Assembly (NCBI GenBank): GCA_964354375.1 | Contig: CAYGZQ010000118.1 | Location: 1 to 5,824, forward strand | Reading direction: 5' to 3' | Length of the DNA stretch: 5,824 nt | From: CAYGZQ01 sp964354375 [NCBI: uncultured Planctomycetota bacterium] | GTDB taxonomy: Bacteria > JAJVIF01 > JAPKYR01 | Shown: piece after piece, positions 5,819 through 5,824 of the stretch | Numbering within the stretch: the stretch's first letter is position 1 | Layout of the letters: each line of letters begins with the position of its first letter | The notes under the pieces: generated by a model | Told to the model about the DNA's origin: nothing | Database searches by the model: none | What the model saw: only the letters and a program-made list of their open reading frames with translations | Position numbers and translations under genes: made by a program

Positions 5819-5824
5819 TCTCCA

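Noticed and set aside
5777-5824. CRISPR array
   Set aside because: Only two 18-bp units with no spacers; it is a simple tandem C-rich repeat.

Overview
The window holds two long protein genes that point at each other (convergent) and a compact, transposon-like non-coding element in the gap between them. Both genes encode predicted exported lipoproteins: each starts with a short hydrophobic signal peptide ending in a cysteine. They use the standard code (both stop at TAG), have purine-rich ribosome binding sites, and the DNA is GC-rich by eye. This fits a Gram-negative-type bacterium, probably an uncultured lineage known mainly from metagenomes. The second protein resembles large secreted proteins I associate with such genomes, but I cannot name a phylum from the sequence.

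Layout. 1-140: a short GC-rich stem-loop at the left edge, then a plausible promoter and ribosome binding site. 141-2450 (+): a 769-residue subtilisin-family (S8) serine protease with a complete catalytic set, an N-terminal propeptide, a PPC-like domain and an extra uncharacterised C-terminal domain. 2451-2807: the convergent gap. Nearly two thirds of it is a 230-bp element (2501-2730) with perfect 14-bp terminal inverted repeats, flanked exactly by a 9-bp near-perfect direct repeat. This is the signature of a MITE (a small non-autonomous transposon). Inside are two internal hairpins and four related inverted copies of a CACCC(T/C)CAG core that can pair in alternative ways. 2808-5609 (-): a 933-residue multidomain surface lipoprotein of unknown function with a 'SPNGGE' Ig-like domain and a C-terminal beta-propeller-like region. 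5610-5713: its leader and a good extended -10 promoter on the minus strand. 5714-5824: a 49-nt stem-loop, an 18-bp tandem repeat and a run of C-tracts that could form a G-quadruplex on the minus strand.

How the parts may relate. Both proteins should be exported and anchored to a membrane, so they may act at the cell surface. They are not co-transcribed, and nothing in the sequence shows that one acts on the other. The inserted element carries the strongest stem-loops between the two gene ends and could act as a shared transcription end, but this is inference. I found no defence system, CRISPR array, RNA gene or transposase gene. The most distinctive item is the MITE-like element with its switchable pairing pattern.
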